From Juglans regia (taxonomy: Eukaryota > Streptophyta > Magnoliopsida > Fagales > Juglandaceae), in NCBI RefSeq assembly GCF_001411555.2, contig NC_049912.1, positions 27,103,722 to 27,167,721 on the forward strand: DNA of 64,000 nt, in the 5' to 3' direction. Below are positions 1 to 10,600 of the stretch, in pieces; position 1 is the stretch's first letter; every line of letters begins with the position of its first letter. The notes below the pieces were generated by a model, which saw nothing but the letters and a program-made list of their open reading frames with translations, ran no database searches and was not told where the DNA came from. The translations under genes and the position numbers were made by a program.

Positions 1-711
1 TTTAAAAAATTATATTATAATAATATGTTATTCAACTCTTAAATTTCATCTTATCTGTATAATCAAACGAGACCTAAAACAATCGCAATGAATGTTTATT
101 TAATTTGGAATAATTGAAGCTTTCTAAAATTTGGGTCTATATATAATAATTGAGAGTACCTCGATCGTTGTAGTACTGTAATACTAATTATAAGATGAGG
201 CCCCATTTAAGAGCCAACAAGTATTCAAATCATGTTAGGGGAAATAAAAAACAAGGAAATTAATATTGTTTTATTATGTGATTGGATGGAAAGAATTTAT
301 TTGCATGCGTAACTATATAAAACGAAGGAAAGGCTCTTGCATGGTCATGTAGGACATTAGGTTTCTGGTAAATAAGGTGACTTTGTTGGATTTTGCATCT
401 TACAAAAAGCAAAGTACTCCAGACATCGACCCCCAAAAAAGGTGCTGGTGGAGTGCAAGGGGAATTAACTTAGGCTCAAAGACTTAAAATTCAAAATTTT
501 GAAAATTTCTCGTCTCATTATTATAATTTTTTTAAATTTTCATACAAAATAAAATAAACAATTCAACTTTTTCAAATCTCAAAATAAAAATAATATTAAA
601 AAATATATTCTAACAATATTTTATTTAACTTTTTAACTTTAATCTTAACTCATCCTATCTTATCTCATTTCTGAAAATAAATGAGACATTCTTAATAATT
701 GAGTTATTAAC
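1..711. other. AT-rich intergenic DNA with a degenerate MITE
   Basis: I see no gene here. Positions about 495-692 contain a worn copy of the ATGAGATGA-edged MITE family that recurs through the window, with AATATTA runs in the middle and an ATGAGAC edge near 680. The rest is AT-rich without recognisable structure. Confidence 0.5.
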
Positions 712-855
712 TAGGGCTGGAACTCGATCTGTTACAATCGGGTTTGCGCCCGACTTGGCCTGTCTGGCTCCATTTAAGACACCAAAGCAACCCGACCCTA
801 ACAAAATCAAATCGAGTCAAACTCGTATGACCCGACCATTAAAATTAGCAGGCCT

Positions 856-1055
856 CTTTTGTTTTCAGAAAAAATTTCATCTCATCTAATTATTACAACT
901 TTCTCAACTTCTAATACAAAATAAAATAAACAATTCAACTTTTTCAAATCCTAAAACAAAAATAATATTAAAAAATATATTATAACAATATTTTATTTAA
1001 CTTTTTAACTTTAATTTCAACTCAACTCATCTCATCTCATCTACAAAAACAAACG
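856..1055. mobile_element. MITE inside the outer hAT element
   Basis: The ends are imperfect inverted repeats: CTTTTGTTTTCAGA on the left and ACAAAAACAAACGAG on the right, each next to ATGAGATGA-type repeats. The middle is an AT-rich run with AATATTA. It matches the copy at 31127-31316 in layout and ends. No coding capacity. The boundaries are approximate and I could not fix a target duplication. Confidence 0.55.
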
Positions 1056-1118
1056 AGCAAATATGCTTCCAGAAATGTAAAAATTTCACAAACCACGGGA
1101 AAGGAAGAGAGAAGTGGT

Positions 1119-2975
1119 TAGGGGTGATATCTATCTGGCCCGGTCTTAGGCGGTTTTGTGGACTGGACCAGACCTACTCGATCTAGGGATTTTCCACCCT
1201 GGACTGGACTGAGTAATGTATAGGACCGGACCAGCCTAGTCCATTTCGGTCTAGGGTGGTCAATTCGGTTTGGACCATGCCCAAAATGGGCCATTCAACC
1301 ATCTAAATCTAGGTTTTTTTTTTGTCCAATTTCAATTATTTTCGGCCCGCTTCAAATTTTGTACATTTTTTAGCTAAAAATACTAAAAAAAAAAAAAAAA
1401 ACTTCATCTTGAAAAATACAATGATAAAAGAAAACTAATCTATATAAAAGACTAAAAAACTAAAATAATAATAATAATACAAAAATTATTACAAATTACA
1501 ATCCAAAACTTAACAACTTAACATATAATGGGTACATGGCATGAAGACCATATTTTCCAACAATATGAAGACCATATTTTCCAAAACTTAACAACTTAAC
1601 ATATAAAAATAATTATATTTTTGATGTTAAATGTTAATTGCTAATTTGTTGCTAACTTAGAGTATGTCAATGCCTCAAATTCAATGTTTTATAAATTTAT
1701 AATTTATGATTATGTGAATCTATGATAATTTTCAATTTTTTAATATATTAAACTTTCAAGTTTTTACATTTTGTATATGTAAATTTGTAATATGATTAAT
1801 AAATCATTGTATTAGGTATATCATTATATGATTAATAAATTATTGTATTAGCCTATAAGCCTATTAGGTATATATAGTTATAACTTATAACTTATAGTGA
1901 TATTAATACTATACTATTTTACATATATTATGCTACAATACTATAACTTTTATAATATGCTATTAATACTTCAACTCTTATATGAGTATAGTCATTATAA
2001 CTTATAATAGTTATATAGTTAGTATAATATCATACTTATATTATACTAGATAACTATAGACTATACCAACACTAATAGTAATAGTAATACTATATACTAT
2101 ACTAATAGTGATATTAATATTATATATAGTTATAGACTTAAAGTAACATATTAAGTTAACTATACTATTAGTCTATTATACATATATTATGCTATATTTT
2201 TTTTTATAACATATTAATATATACTAATTGTGGAATATATATATATTATATAATAATACATTGATAATAAATTATTACTAATACTATATACTATATTATG
2301 TTATAACTCTCATAATATATTAATATATACTAATACTATATATTATACTATTATAGTGTTACTGTTACTCCTACATATAGACTTATAGTATGTGTGTATA
2401 TATCTATATATTATAATGATATAGTGATACTAATACTATATATTATATAATAACATTAATACTATAAACTTATACTGATTAGTTATTATGAATCATGATT
2501 AGTATAACTATATAATAGTATTAGTATTAGACTATTAGTAATATAGTATAGCTATATATTAGTAATATACTAATATTAGTTATAGTGATTTAGTATAAGT
2601 TATAACTATATTAGTATAAGTATAATTATAGTCTATATTAAACTATTAATATTTTTCTTTTATACCATGTGAGAGTCTAGAGTCTAGATTATTAATATAA
2701 TACTTGTATTAGTATAAATATTAGTATTAGTTAATAATTACTTAATAGTGAGTTAGTGATAGGATTAGGTTAATTAGTTAAATGAAAATTATATAATTAA
2801 TATATATAAATTATAAATTATTTATTTTTTTTAGTCTGAAAAACCCCTGAACTGTGGACCGGACTGAATGAATTCGGTCTTGTCGAAGTTCAGATCGAGA
2901 CCGACAGAGACCATTCCCAGTTCGGTCCAGTCCGGACCAAATTGGCCGGTCCGGACTGCCCGATTCTCACCCCTA
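1119..2975. mobile_element. Inner non-autonomous hAT-type transposon with TA-rich core
   Basis: The element begins TAGGGGTGA at 1119 and ends TCACCCCTA at 2975, a perfect 9-bp terminal inverted repeat. It is flanked by exact 8-bp direct repeats, GAAGTGGT, at 1111-1118 and 2976-2983, diagnostic of hAT insertion. About 190 bp at the left and 140 bp at the right are GC-richer, with many GGTC/GACC and CCGGAC/GTCCGG motifs. The middle (about 1440-2830) is almost purely A/T with drifting ATACTATA/TTAGTATA-like words. No transposase is present. Confidence 0.85.
1440..2830. repeat. Degenerate TA-rich repetitive core of the inner hAT element
   Basis: This stretch is nearly all A and T. Words such as ACTATACTAATAGTGATATT and TTAGTATAAGTATA recur without a fixed period. 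It can form many weak hairpins. It looks like slippage-expanded internal filler and carries no reading frame of interest. Confidence 0.6.
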
Positions 2976-2983
2976 GAAGTGGT

Positions 2984-4252
2984 CTATTTTGGGTATTGGG
3001 TAATGGGTACTCATCAGACCATTCGGTTCTTAAGCCCCCTGATCTGGGTATTAAAAAAATTTTCGATCTAGTTGTTAGGAATTTGTTAGGAAGTTTGAAA
3101 GATTCATCTCGATACCAGTCTTTGCTGTGTTTCTGCTAACGGGTTTTGTCTATTACATCACAATGTTCATTTTCGTCGAGGACTGGATCGGATTACGAAG
3201 CTCAGCTGGTTCTTTGAACGCAGTGATGTTCACTCTTTTGTGCTTTCTCTAGCTTTTCTCTTTCTGTGCTTGTGTTCTCATTGAACTTAGTCAAATTCCG
3301 GCTTCTTATGTCCCTAATGTTGAAGAAAGTAAGTGATCAGATGTTAGGAATTTGTGGGTTTTAGTTTGAATAATATGGGAGAGGAAAGACCGATATGCCG
3401 ACTTTGTCACCACCAACCTCGAGATGACTAGTGTCACCAGTGCCTCTCACGTGATTCCTTCGAGTTTGACCGCTCTGATCACTGCTTGCTTTTTCATCAG
3501 TTAATTGCCGTTTAATGCTGTGTTTGATTTCACACCCAAAAAAAACAAGGAAAAATAGAAACCTAATCATGTTGGCTCGGAGCTCAGATCCGACTCTGGT
3601 TGTTGCAATATGATTTTGGTAGGAAGAGGTGATGGCAAAAATTAATGAAAGAATTCTCTGCATGCAGTATATGTAGGCTATTTTCTTTTTTTGCGTTTTC
3701 CTCTTCTCTGCATAGCAAACCCAAAACTTTTTGTTCACCATTTTCTATTTTATTGCGTTTTTCTCTTCTAATCTTCTCTGCATAGCAAACCCAAAACTAG
3801 AGTTTGAGGAATCATTAATCAGTAATCTTTTATACGCTCGGATGGGTTAACACCGATTAACAAACCTGTTATTTAGTCAGGTTGGAGACCCGCTCAATTA
3901 AAATTTGATAAAAAGCTGGGTCGGTTCGGGGCAGTCTAATCGGGATCAACGGGTGCTCTGGTCACATGCACACCCCTATTATTAACCCATGCATTAGTTC
4001 CCCCCCTCTAATATGTTAACATGAATAGAAATAATATTTTTTCATGTTCGAATACCAATAGAGTAGTATTACATGTACTTATAATTTTATTTACAATTTT
4101 ACGTACAAAATTTATTCTTAAGTAGAATTAGTATTTCTCATACCCATGTGAGTGTATTAATTTGTAGAACTTAAGTGAGAGAGATATAATATAAGTTCTA
4201 CAATATTTATTACCATTTGTATGAACTTTTTGGACTACATTTATTACTATTT
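2984..4252. other. Remainder of the outer hAT element, then AT-rich spacer
   Basis: Up to 3978 this is the right arm of the outer hAT element. It contains a duplicated CTCTGCATAGCAAACCCAAA motif (about 3706-3725 and 3776-3795). From 3987 to 4238 it is plain AT-rich spacer. Short open frames here have no recognisable domain and I do not call them genes. Confidence 0.5.
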
Positions 4253-5102
4253 TTTTTTTTTTGATAAAATGGATCATAACCCCTCATTAAGAGTGGACGT
4301 ACAAAATTGACTTGAAAAATAAGTCAATTACAATCATTAGTAGCTTCTCAATACACTTTCATGACTGACATGATCTAGTCCAAACGGTAAATCTCTAAAG
4401 ACCTAAGTCTTAGAGAAAAACCACATCTATCCATGACAAAAGATACAGAGCCCCTACCCCGACTAAGTAGAATAGGGTTCACCAAACCTCAACAAATCTC
4501 GTTAATGCGAAGGGGGGACCACTACTCCATTCGGACCAAAGTCCGAAGCCATTGTTTTTTTTTTTGTTAGATTTTTATTTTCCTAAAAACAACATTACAC
4601 AAAAGAAATTACAAAAAAATACTGCATAAAAATGGAAAAGCAGTGCATAGGGATTGCTGTGGCGCGTGTACTCTTGGAAGAAAACTGACGGGCGATATTG
4701 GAGATCTCGGACTCACGGGCTCCAGAAACATCTCGTGTGGCGTTGGCAGAGGGCTCACTGGTGGTGCGTGAAAGCCACGCGCCGGACGATGCCGAAACTT
4801 CAACTCGTGTGTGCAGGCTACTTGCCGCTCCGTTTGGTGCCGCAATCGGTGAATTTAAAAATCGGCGACTGGGAAACATCATGGCGGGGTGCGTGTTGGA
4901 TTGTGGGTGGCGGGAATACTCAGATCCGTGATTTTCTCTTATTTCGCCTGAAAATACAAGAAACACAAAACAAAAATACTATGCAAAAGAGAAGGGAGGG
5001 AGGAGGGGGCCTTCTAGCCAGATCTGCGGATAAAATTTTTGAGAGAAGGGAGAGTTTGAGAAAGTTTCCTACGCAGAAAAGGACGTGAATATCACTATCA
5101 GG
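4253..5102 (-). mobile_element. Poly(A)-tailed non-LTR retroposon, probably a LINE-derived deletion product
   Basis: A 14-bp direct repeat ATTTATTACTATTT flanks the block (4239-4252, abutting a T run, and 5103-5116). The T run at 4251-4262 is the poly(A) tail of a minus-strand insertion, so this is a target-primed retroposition. Read on the minus strand there is a GC-richer 5' part (about 5090-4600) with an open frame of about 120 codons lacking an early ATG, an A-rich stretch, an ATG at 4551 opening a 16-codon frame (MASDFGPNGVV...), then a non-coding 3' part. It looks like the 5' region of a LINE joined to its 3' UTR with the polymerase region missing. The exact family is not recognised. 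Confidence 0.6.
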
Positions 5103-5116
5103 ATTTATTACTATTT

Positions 5117-6196
5117 CTCGTATTGAAATAAAAACTTAGGGAAATCTTATTTCAAACATTTTTTTACTATTTTTTGGCCACATAAACAAAGTGAATATTC
5201 CTGAATAAGTTGCTGACGACATGACATGCCTTACAATTATTTGGATTTGTGACCTTTGGCATGCCATGCACGTTTTTAATGAAATTCTTAAAAAAGTAAA
5301 AAAACAAAAAAAAAAACACAGTACCATCACGTTAAGCTTAAACATTTGGACAAATCGGAACTTAACACGTATTAATCTCAACTCAGACTTATAAGAAAAG
5401 CAGCTTTTATTGCCTTTTTTTATTTTATTTTTCTCCCTAAAAAAGCAGCTTTTCTGTCTTTTGTTTGCCAGATTATTCTCGCAAACTCAGATTTATAAGA
5501 AGAAGAAAAGTTGCACTAGAAAAAAAGTTAAAATTGTCTTTTTTTTGGTTTCAACAATATAATGCTCGTTAAAGTAGCTTTGAAGCACATGTTTTTTCTG
5601 CATTTTATTTTTTATGACGTAAAGCTTAAAACATAGAGTTATGATATCTTAATGCCTCTATACAACACATTATTTAGATGACATAATTTATCATTCACAC
5701 GATATAACTTAATCTGTAAGATTTAAATTATATATAAATAGTATATGGTGTAAAAATATATAAATTATATGTAAATCTGTACCATATAAATAGTGTATGG
5801 TGTAAAAATATATAAATTGAGTTATTCTAAAACATATGGTGCTTTACTTTTGGTGTTGGGAATAGAAGAGACAATTCACGAACTTAAGGCTGCATTTGAT
5901 TTATAAACTCAGTTGAATTTAATTCAACATCCAAACGTAGTCTAAATCAAGAGACTCGAACCATCTGGACCAAAATCCAACCAATTTGCCCATTTAATTA
6001 AAAATCCAATACATATAATGTGCCATAGGCCCAGCCGAGCCCAGCCCAGCCAATCTGCTGTGCTTATGTTGTTTGAATTTACACCAGCTCTTTACCTTCA
6101 ACCCAGAGACGATGATTCGGCTTTCGGATAAAATATTACAGCAGGCCTAAGAACCATTAGCCCGAATGCAGAGGAGTTAAAAGTAGCAAAGACATT
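5117..6196. other. Intergenic DNA with a short tandem duplication
   Basis: I see no gene. A 34-bp block (5733-5766) is repeated at 5785-5818 with one mismatch, a 52-bp period. Similar words occur at 60340-60385, so this is probably a MITE fragment. A short CCCAGCC repeat lies near 6030-6052. Confidence 0.5.
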
Positions 6197-6269
6197 CGCC
6201 CACCGTGGGGCTCGAACCCACGACCACAAGGTTAAGAGCCTTGCGCTCTACCGGCTGAGCTAGACGGGC
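6197..6269 (-). tRNA. tRNA-Lys (anticodon CTT)
   Basis: Read on the minus strand this is a 73-nt cloverleaf. The acceptor arm GCCCGTC pairs with GGTGGGC using two G-T pairs. The D arm contains TAGCTCAGCCGGTAGAGC, an internal box A. The anticodon stem CAAGG/CCTTG encloses the loop CTCTTAA, giving anticodon CTT (codon AAG). The T arm is GTGGG-TTCGAGC-CCCAC, a perfect box B. CCA is not encoded, as expected in eukaryotes. A TTTT run shortly downstream can end RNA polymerase III transcription. There is no intron. The nuclear type and intact pairing suggest a functional gene. Confidence 0.96.
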
Positions 6270-7195
6270 TTTTGCTTACAATCCTTAAATAATATTAAAA
6301 AGACCGTTTTTCGTAGTGGAAGTGATTTAAATTCAACTCCAAATTATGAGGACTTATTCGTATAGAGTTCATAATTTGTATAAACTCTTATTAGTGTTTA
6401 CGCTTGAACTGAATTTGAAAGGATTTGCTCATAGCCTGAAAAGATAGTGGCATCATTTTATCCAAATTCCTAGCAATATATCAAGAATAAAGTAATATTT
6501 ATTTAAGTGATTGTCACGTCAAACTAATTTAAAAGAGTAATATTAGATATAATATCACGGTGTAGTCTTGTGCATTTTCTTTAAAAAATAATAGAGTTTA
6601 CTATTAATTTTATTTTTCATATAAATATTGTATTTATTTATTTTAAAAAAAATACACGAAACTTACAATGATAAAATATAGAATTGAGATTAAATTACTA
6701 TTACAAATAAATGCCTAAATAAAAATTTTAATGACATAATATTTTACTTTAAGATTAAATTACTGCATCATCTATATACTTTAATATCATGAAATTTAAA
6801 ACAATTTATTATAAAATCCATAAAATATCGCATGATTATAGTTATTTCAGTTTTTGTAACGTCTTAATTGATTACGTAACCTTTATAACCTTTATTGGGA
6901 TATGGCAATGCAAGCACTTTATAACATACTTTTCATTTATTGTCGAAATGATTAATGTTATATATTATATTTTATTTTTATTTTATAAAATGTATATATT
7001 TATTATTAAAGGATAATAAAAAACAATTTAATAATAAATCACTAATAATAATAAATATGTCATATAAAATTTTTGTATTGAAATTCCTCCATAAATCAAA
7101 ATCCCCCAACGAGATTGATACTGTTGATTCCCGCCGTTCATAATTACCCACAATTTCCACGCGGTCTTTTTCAAATTCACAAAATCTCGTTATAT
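6270..7195. other. AT-rich spacer upstream of the kinase gene
   Basis: I see no gene or clear repeat here. Short open frames between 6789 and 7160 are low-complexity A/T artefacts. Confidence 0.5.
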
Positions 7196-7203
7196 TATAA
7201 ATA
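7196..7203 (+). promoter_or_regulatory. TATA box of the casein-kinase-1-like gene
   Basis: An exact TATAAATA lies about 30-40 bp before a pyrimidine-rich stretch (from about 7228) that resembles a transcription start and leader. The main ATG is at 7606, which gives a leader of about 375 nt unless it is spliced. Confidence 0.5.
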
Positions 7204-7581
7204 AGGAAAAGGACACTTTATATTATAAGTCAGTTTCCCTTCCCTTCTCGTCTCTGTTTCTGTCTGCCCGTATCCTTTCGATCTGTCCAAAACCCTAATT
7301 TCCTGCTTCTAAGCCACGATCTCCTGTTCACTGACTCCCCCGATTGTTTGAATTCCCGACTTAAAGGTCCGGATTTTTACACATTCATTGTTCGAATCAG
7401 CTACATAGCTCCGACTAGTTTGCTTCATTTCTTCGTTCTTGAGGGCAATTCCCTCTTTGTTGAGGGATTTACACTGTGATTTTTATTTGAAGGGTGATAA
7501 GGCAGAGGTAGAGAGTGATATTTCTTGAGATTGCGTGTGTGAGAAAGAGAAAGTGTTGGGTTTTTTTTTTTTTTGGAGCGG

Positions 7582-7622
7582 ATGATGAGATACGTACAAT
7601 GAACGATGCCGGTACTGCGTAG
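7582..7622 (+). promoter_or_regulatory. Two short uORFs at the kinase start codon
   Basis: A 7-codon frame (including its stop) runs ATG 7582 to TGA 7602. A second ATG at 7599 runs to TAG 7622 and overlaps the main ATG (7606) in another frame. If the mature leader keeps this segment, scanning ribosomes meet both before the main start. I cannot exclude that a leader intron removes them. Confidence 0.45.
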
Positions 7623-10600
7623 CAGAGCGCGCAGGGGCCGGGCAGCAGCGAAGCAGCAGCAGCAGCCGAGTCCTAATCCAATCGAAGTGGAGGAGGCGAT
7701 TGCAACGAGGACGCGGCGAAGACGCGCGGCGGCGGCAGCAGCAAACAACAAAAACAACAACAAACAGCAGCTGCACCAGAGAGGGGTCGATGAGAACGTA
7801 GTTCTCCTGGAGACGGAGAAGAAAGATAATCTAGGATTGGAGGAAGGCGGTGGTGGGGCGGAGAAGGAGGGGGTAGGGGAGAAGCAGATGGATGATCACG
7901 ATAGTGCGGGGAGGAGCAATGACAAGGTGCATGCCGGTGAAGACGAAGAAAGCACCCCTCCGCTTCCTGAGAAGGTTTGGGCCTTTTCTGGTATTTGCAG
8001 TGTTTAAATACTTAAGTTCATTGTTGATTGTTTTGGGCTTTTTTAGTTGCTTTCTTAGGTATTACATAAGGACGTGATTGAAGACCGTGACTGCAAATTT
8101 TCTTCTTTGGTTACTTTTGATCGTCGTTTCCTTTGTTTGTATTTCCATTATGTGTGTTTTATGTTATATGGGAAGGCGGGGTTCTGTGAACGTTTGAGTT
8201 TGTTACGAGTATTAAGTGAAAAAAAAGTTCTTTACTGATAAAAAAAAAAAAGGTGAAAAGAGTCAATTATTTATGCTATGAAGATGGTAAAATAGTGTCA
8301 ATAGTGTCTCGCATTTTGATTTTGTTCCACTGCCCTGCAAATATCTGTGTGCGTGTGTGCGATTAATTGATTTCTTTGGTTTTGTTGCTGCAGGTTCAGG
8401 TTGGTGGTTCCCCATTGTACAGAATAGAGAGAAAGTTGGGCAAGGGTGGCTTTGGACAAGTGTATGTTGGCCGCCGTGTTTCTGCTTTAAGTAAAAATGA
8501 GAGAACTACTGGCCCTGGAGCTGTGGAGGTATGTGATTTGTTCTTTGTTGTTACATGATGGATTTTACTGAGTTAATCCCCCCCTTTTTTTGGATCTCTC
8601 TGGTTTTCTTGTAACCATCACGCTCACTTCATAAAATAGGTGGCCTTAAAATTCGAGCATGGTAGTAGCAAAGGATGTAATTATGGACCGCCCCATGAGT
8701 GGCAAGTGTACAAGTGAGTATGTTTATTTCTCTTAATTTCTTATTAGTGTCATTTTTTACAGTATTTATGAATCTAATATGGACTCTTTGTACTTTTATA
8801 GCACTCTTGGTGGCAGTCATGGAGTACCACGCGTACACTACAAGGGCCGACAGGGTGAATATTATATCATGGTATGATATTGTTTGCTTTGTGGTGCTGA
8901 TTATGCATTTTGAAAGCTTTCATGTTATGTTTCTTTTCAATCTACCATTGACTGGTCATAGAATGGCTTTTTAACAGAACTTTGCTGTGTGCAGGTTATG
9001 GATATGCTGGGTCCAAGCTTGTGGGATGTTTGGAATAATAACTCTCATACGTGAGTTCAATGGAACTGACTCATAACTTCATACAATTTTTTGTAAAACA
9101 CATTCTCATTTCATTGCTTAAATCTCCTTATTAAAGCAATTTTTTAATCTCAGAATGTCCGTTGAAATGGTTGCATGTATTGCCATTGAAGCAATATCAA
9201 TTTTGGAGAAGATGCATTCTCGAGGGTGAGATTTTTATTTTTTATTTTTTTCATTTTTCTGGCCATACCAAACTTAGGTCGTTGTCCTTTCTGTAATTTT
9301 GTTTTTTATGGCGTAAGCTGGAAGGTATTGATCAGGAATTGCAGTATCTTCTTTTTTATTGTGTTTTCTATGTTATGGAGGGGTCATGCATGCATTCTGA
9401 CTATTTGATATCCCATGAAGAGTAACATAACAGTTAATATTCTATAGTATGAGTATTAGAGTCATAACAGTAATGGAAAGTGGTAGTTACCGGAAAATAG
9501 GGATCATTCTTGGATGGATGCATGAGTGATGTCTTTAGGGTTGTGTTCTTCTGTGAGAAGAATTAATGCGCTAATTAATCTTTGTTTTTTTGAACAGATA
9601 TGTGCACGGGGATGTGAAACCTGAAAATTTTCTGCTTGGTCCTCCTGGGACTCCTGACGAGAAAAGGCTGTTCCTAGTCGATCTTGGATTAGGTACTTTT
9701 TCAATGAAGTCATTATAATGTTAATTACTCATTGTGCAGTAGTGTGCATGTACTTATTGTTTTATTACCTGCATGGGCTACAGCTACTAGATGGAGAGAT
9801 AGTGGAACTGGCATGCATGTTGAATATGACCAGAGACCCGATGTTTTCAGGTACAACCAGTCATTTTATCTGTGCAGTATGCAAAATGTTTGTGTAGCCT
9901 GCTTTACCCTGGATCTTTATTTTTTCCATTAATTTGTTGATCCACAAGTTGATATTTTCTGGTTTGACAGGGGAACAGTACGTTATGCTAGTGTTCATGC
10001 TCATTTGGGGAGAACTGGCAGCAGGAGAGATGATCTAGAATCTCTTGCGTATCAACTTGTTTTCCTTCTTCGTGGTCGTCTGCCTTGGCAAGGATACCAG
10101 GTTTGTCCTTTCTAACTTGCGATAAAAGTTTGTGTCGTTTTAGTGTATAATTCTTAGTAAGGTGGTGTTTTCAGGGAGAGAATAAAGGGTTCCTTGTTTG
10201 CAAGAAGAAGATGGTAACATCTTCGGAGACCTTGTGTTGCTTCTGTCCACCGCCTTTCAGACAGTTTGTTGAACTAGTGGTGAACTTGAGGTTTGATGAG
10301 GAACCCAATTATGCAAAATATATTTCGTTGTTTGATGGAATTATCTGTCCAAATCTGGATATCAGGCCAATCAACACAGAGGGTGCACAGAAGGTAATGA
10401 TGCTCTCCATTTGTGTTTGTTGGTGGTTTACTCTTGGAGTATTCTTATGTTTGAAAGTAAGCAAGTTACTCTCTACACTTTGTGAAGCTTATTGGTCATA
10501 AGAGAGCTCGATTGGCTATGGAGGAGGAAGAAGACGATGGACAACCAAAGAAGAAGGTTCGTTTGGGCATGCCAGCTACACAGTGGATTAGTGTTTACAA

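Larger units (their letters stand above)
712..3978. mobile_element. Outer non-autonomous hAT-type transposon
   Basis: The element starts TAGGGCTGG at 712 and ends CACCCCTA at 3978. It is flanked by an exact 8-bp direct repeat, TTATTAAC, at 704-711 and 3979-3986. An 8-bp duplication with short TAGGG...CCCTA ends is the hallmark of the hAT superfamily. Subterminal DNA is rich in GGGT/ACCC and CGG motifs, as is usual for hAT transposase binding regions. No transposase reading frame is visible, so it would need a helper. It has itself been hit by a second hAT element (1119-2975) and by a MITE (about 856-1055), so its original length was roughly 1.2 kb. Strand cannot be assigned. Confidence 0.75.

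Noticed and set aside
3361..3741. 126-codon minus-strand frame
   Set aside because: It lies in the right arm of a non-autonomous hAT element; no domain.
4595..5088. Long overlapping open frames on both strands
   Set aside because: They lie inside a retroposed element; the minus frame starts without an ATG and neither shows a known domain.
7425..7776. Minus-strand frames opposite the kinase first exon
   Set aside because: Shadow of the coding Gln/Ala repeats of the kinase.
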